Notes under the pieces: model-generated
Databases searched by the model: none
The model's input: only the letters and a program-made list of their open reading frames with translations
What the model was told of the DNA's origin: nothing
Assembly: GCA_023401495.1 (NCBI GenBank)
Contig: JAEXDU010000234.1
Span: 1-20,623, forward strand
Reading direction: 5' to 3'
DNA: 20,623 nucleotides
DNA from: Bacillota bacterium
Lineage (GTDB): Bacteria > Bacillota > Clostridia > Oscillospirales > Acutalibacteraceae
Made by a program: the position numbers and the translations under genes
Shown here: in pieces, positions 19,197 to 20,623 of the stretch
How positions within the stretch are numbered: the first letter of the stretch is position 1
Layout of the letters: each line of letters opens with the position of its first letter

Positions 19197-19841
19197 ATGA
19201 AAGTCAGTCACATGATCCTGAAAGTAAACGACTTGCAAAAAGCGGTGGAAGAATACCGCGAAAAGGGTTTTGCCGTGGAATACGGCTCTGCAAAGCGGGC
19301 TTATAACGCCATCATTTATTTTTCCGACGGGCCGTACCTCGAGCTGCTGGCCTCCACCGGCATGCCGGAAATGATGAAGCGTCTGCTGCGTCTGTCGGGC
19401 AAAAAAAAGTTTGCCGACCGCCTCGATTTGTGGGATACGCACGGGGGCGGCCCCTGCGGGCTGGCGCTGGAAACCTACGAGTCGAATCTGGAGCGTGAAA
19501 AAAAGCTTCTGGATCAGGCAAAGCAGAAATATGTTGTCATGCCCTCCCGCAGGAATGACACCAAGGGCCGCAGGCTCCGCTTCACCTGCCTGTTCCCCGA
19601 TGATCTGCAGATTCCTTTTCTGATGACCTATTTCAATATTGATCCCAAGCCCAAGAACTTTGTGCACCCCAATGGGGTGAAACGAATCCGCAGCGTTTCG
19701 TTTGGCACATCAAAAGAACGGATACCGCTGATTTGTGCGCTGTGCGACGACCCCGCCCTGGTTTTGTTTGAAGGGACCGGCATTCACAGCATCGAGCTGG
19801 AATATGAATCGGGCAAAACCCAAATGCTGACCGAAAACTGA
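19197..19841 (+). CDS. VOC-family (glyoxalase-like) protein, substrate unknown
   Basis: The 214-residue protein starts with VSHMILKVNDLQKAVEEYREKGFAVEYGS, the opening strand-helix of glyoxalase/bleomycin-resistance fold proteins, with H5 as a probable metal ligand. It continues with NAIIYFSDGPYLELLA, where E49 sits at the usual second ligand place. The second half (GPCGLALETYESNLEREKKLLDQAKQ... RFTCLFPDDLQIPFLMTYF) fits the Glyoxalase_3-like arrangement, which has two unequal repeats. GGGGGGAGAAA precedes the ATG. It is flanked by its own promoter and terminator. The reaction cannot be read from sequence. Confidence 0.85.
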   Translation: MKVSHMILKVNDLQKAVEEYREKGFAVEYGSAKRAYNAIIYFSDGPYLELLASTGMPEMMKRLLRLSGKKKFADRLDLWDTHGGGPCGLALETYESNLEREKKLLDQAKQKYVVMPSRRNDTKGRRLRFTCLFPDDLQIPFLMTYFNIDPKPKNFVHPNGVKRIRSVSFGTSKERIPLICALCDDPALVLFEGTGIHSIELEYESGKTQMLTEN

Positions 19842-19882
19842 AAAGCTCCGGAGACAACTCTGTCGTCTCCGGAGCTTTTTTT
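19841..19882 (+). terminator. Terminator of the VOC-family gene
   Basis: Perfect 15-base arms (19841-19855, 19865-19879) enclose a nine-base loop and are followed by T-rich sequence. The first arm base is the last base of the stop codon. On the minus strand the 5' A-tract gives a short T-run, so it may also serve the convergent gene at 19967. Confidence 0.9.
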
Positions 19883-19966
19883 ATTTATGAACTCAACGGA
19901 ACGTTTCCGCCGTCAAAAATGGTGCGAAACGTACTGTGGTGTCGCACTTTAACGGCCTGCGGGCCA

Positions 19967-20590
19967 TCAACCCAGTTTAATATCCAAATACGCCTTGACC
20001 AGCCGGACACACTGATCCCACGAAAGCTGGCTGCTGTTGAAGCACAGGTCGTAGTTATCCGCATCCTTCCAGTGTTTCCCGGTGAAGTACTCATAGTATT
20101 CCGCGCGGCGCTTATCGATTTTTTGAATCAGGCGGCGCAGCTCCGAATCCGAAAGATTGGGGTGGAATACCCTGGCACGCTCCATGCAGGATTCCATCGG
20201 CGCGTGAACATAAAGCCTTAAAACGTGATCCATGTCCCGCAGAATATCATCCGCACAGCGGCCGATAATCACGCAGGATTCCTGCGCGGCCAGCTCACGG
20301 ATCACCTTGGACTGAAACTGAAACAAATTGCTGTTGGATACAAAATCCTCGCTGTCCGGCGGAATCGGTTCGCCCGAATACGATTTGCGGAACGCCTTCC
20401 ACAGCACAGTGCTTTTCAGATTTTCGTCCGCTTTCGCAAACAGAGTCTCGTTAATTCCGCTCTCGTCAGACGCCATACGAAGCAGCTCTCTGTCATAAAA
20501 CGGAACGCCCAGCTCCTCAGCCAGCAATTTGCCGACTGTTCTGCCGCCGCTGCCGTACTCACGTGCGATCGTAATGACAAATTTTTTCAT
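19967..20590 (-). CDS. Cytidylate kinase-like family protein
   Basis: The 207-residue P-loop protein belongs to the cytidylate kinase-like family (distinct from the housekeeping cmk). The N-terminus VITIAREYGSGGRTVGKLLAEELGVPFYDRELL is characteristic, with the phosphate-binding loop REYGSGGRTVG at residues 10-20. CVIIGRCADDILRDMDHVLRLYVHAP in the middle and KIDKRRAEYYEYFTGKHWKDADNYDLCFNSSQLS are further family signatures, the arginines near 158-159 forming the lid. GCAGGAGAG precedes the ATG. These proteins are common in Clostridia and their true substrate is not well established. Its neighbours give no further clue. Confidence 0.92.
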   Translation of the reverse strand: MKKFVITIAREYGSGGRTVGKLLAEELGVPFYDRELLRMASDESGINETLFAKADENLKSTVLWKAFRKSYSGEPIPPDSEDFVSNSNLFQFQSKVIRELAAQESCVIIGRCADDILRDMDHVLRLYVHAPMESCMERARVFHPNLSDSELRRLIQKIDKRRAEYYEYFTGKHWKDADNYDLCFNSSQLSWDQCVRLVKAYLDIKLG

Positions 20591-20623
20591 TGTATCACTC
20601 TCCTGCCTGGTTCCTGTTGGTAT

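Overview
The window looks like chromosomal DNA of a spore-forming, moderately GC-rich member of the Clostridia, most like the Oscillospiraceae/Ruminococcaceae. This is inferred from the sporulation genes (spmA, spmB, spoIIID), an AbrB-type regulator, two T-box leaders, two metal/guanidine-type riboswitches, strong AGGAGG ribosome-binding sites and GTG/TTG starts. No tRNA, rRNA, CRISPR array, phage gene or complete insertion sequence was seen.

Layout. At 1-150 the minus strand carries the 5' part of a T-box leader whose gene lies off the left edge. At 649-1972 is a three-gene plus-strand operon: an XRE helix-turn-helix protein fused to a complete desulfoferrodoxin/superoxide reductase module, followed by two small paralogous DUF6054-like proteins. 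At 2101-3620 are a stand-alone rpsD, lacking the usual zinc cysteines, and an unrecognised gene, closed by a strong terminator. At 3654-6322 the minus strand holds a guanidinium-type SMR exporter behind a ykkC-like riboswitch, the type III pantothenate kinase coaX, and spmA-spmB. At 6470-8306 are an AbrB/SpoVT-like regulator, an unexplained structured intergenic stretch, and a TMEM165/GDT1 transporter behind a yybP-ykoY (manganese) riboswitch. At 8564-10500 are an AlkD-like DNA alkylation repair protein and an AraC regulator.

Between AraC and DegV (about 10428-12246) lies an island-like segment: a soluble chemotaxis receptor with a long leader and a frameshifted remnant of a probable CBM9-like protein. 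It is bounded by two diverged copies of one non-coding element in opposite orientation. After it come a minus-strand marR-degV operon with a palindromic operator, and a divergent plus-strand padR-HAAS membrane protein operon. At 14861-18669 is a T-box-controlled ilvB-ilvN-ilvA operon with an isoleucine (AUC) specifier, covering threonine deamination and the acetolactate/acetohydroxybutyrate step. The right end carries spoIIID (minus, with a SigE-like promoter), a VOC/glyoxalase-like protein and a cytidylate kinase-like protein.

Most of the window is ordinary housekeeping, regulatory and sporulation content. The parts most worth a second look are the XRE-superoxide reductase operon, the divergent ykkC aptamer, the structured RNA candidate at 6906-7100 and the element-bounded segment at 10428-12246. 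All family assignments were made by eye from motifs; no database search was run.
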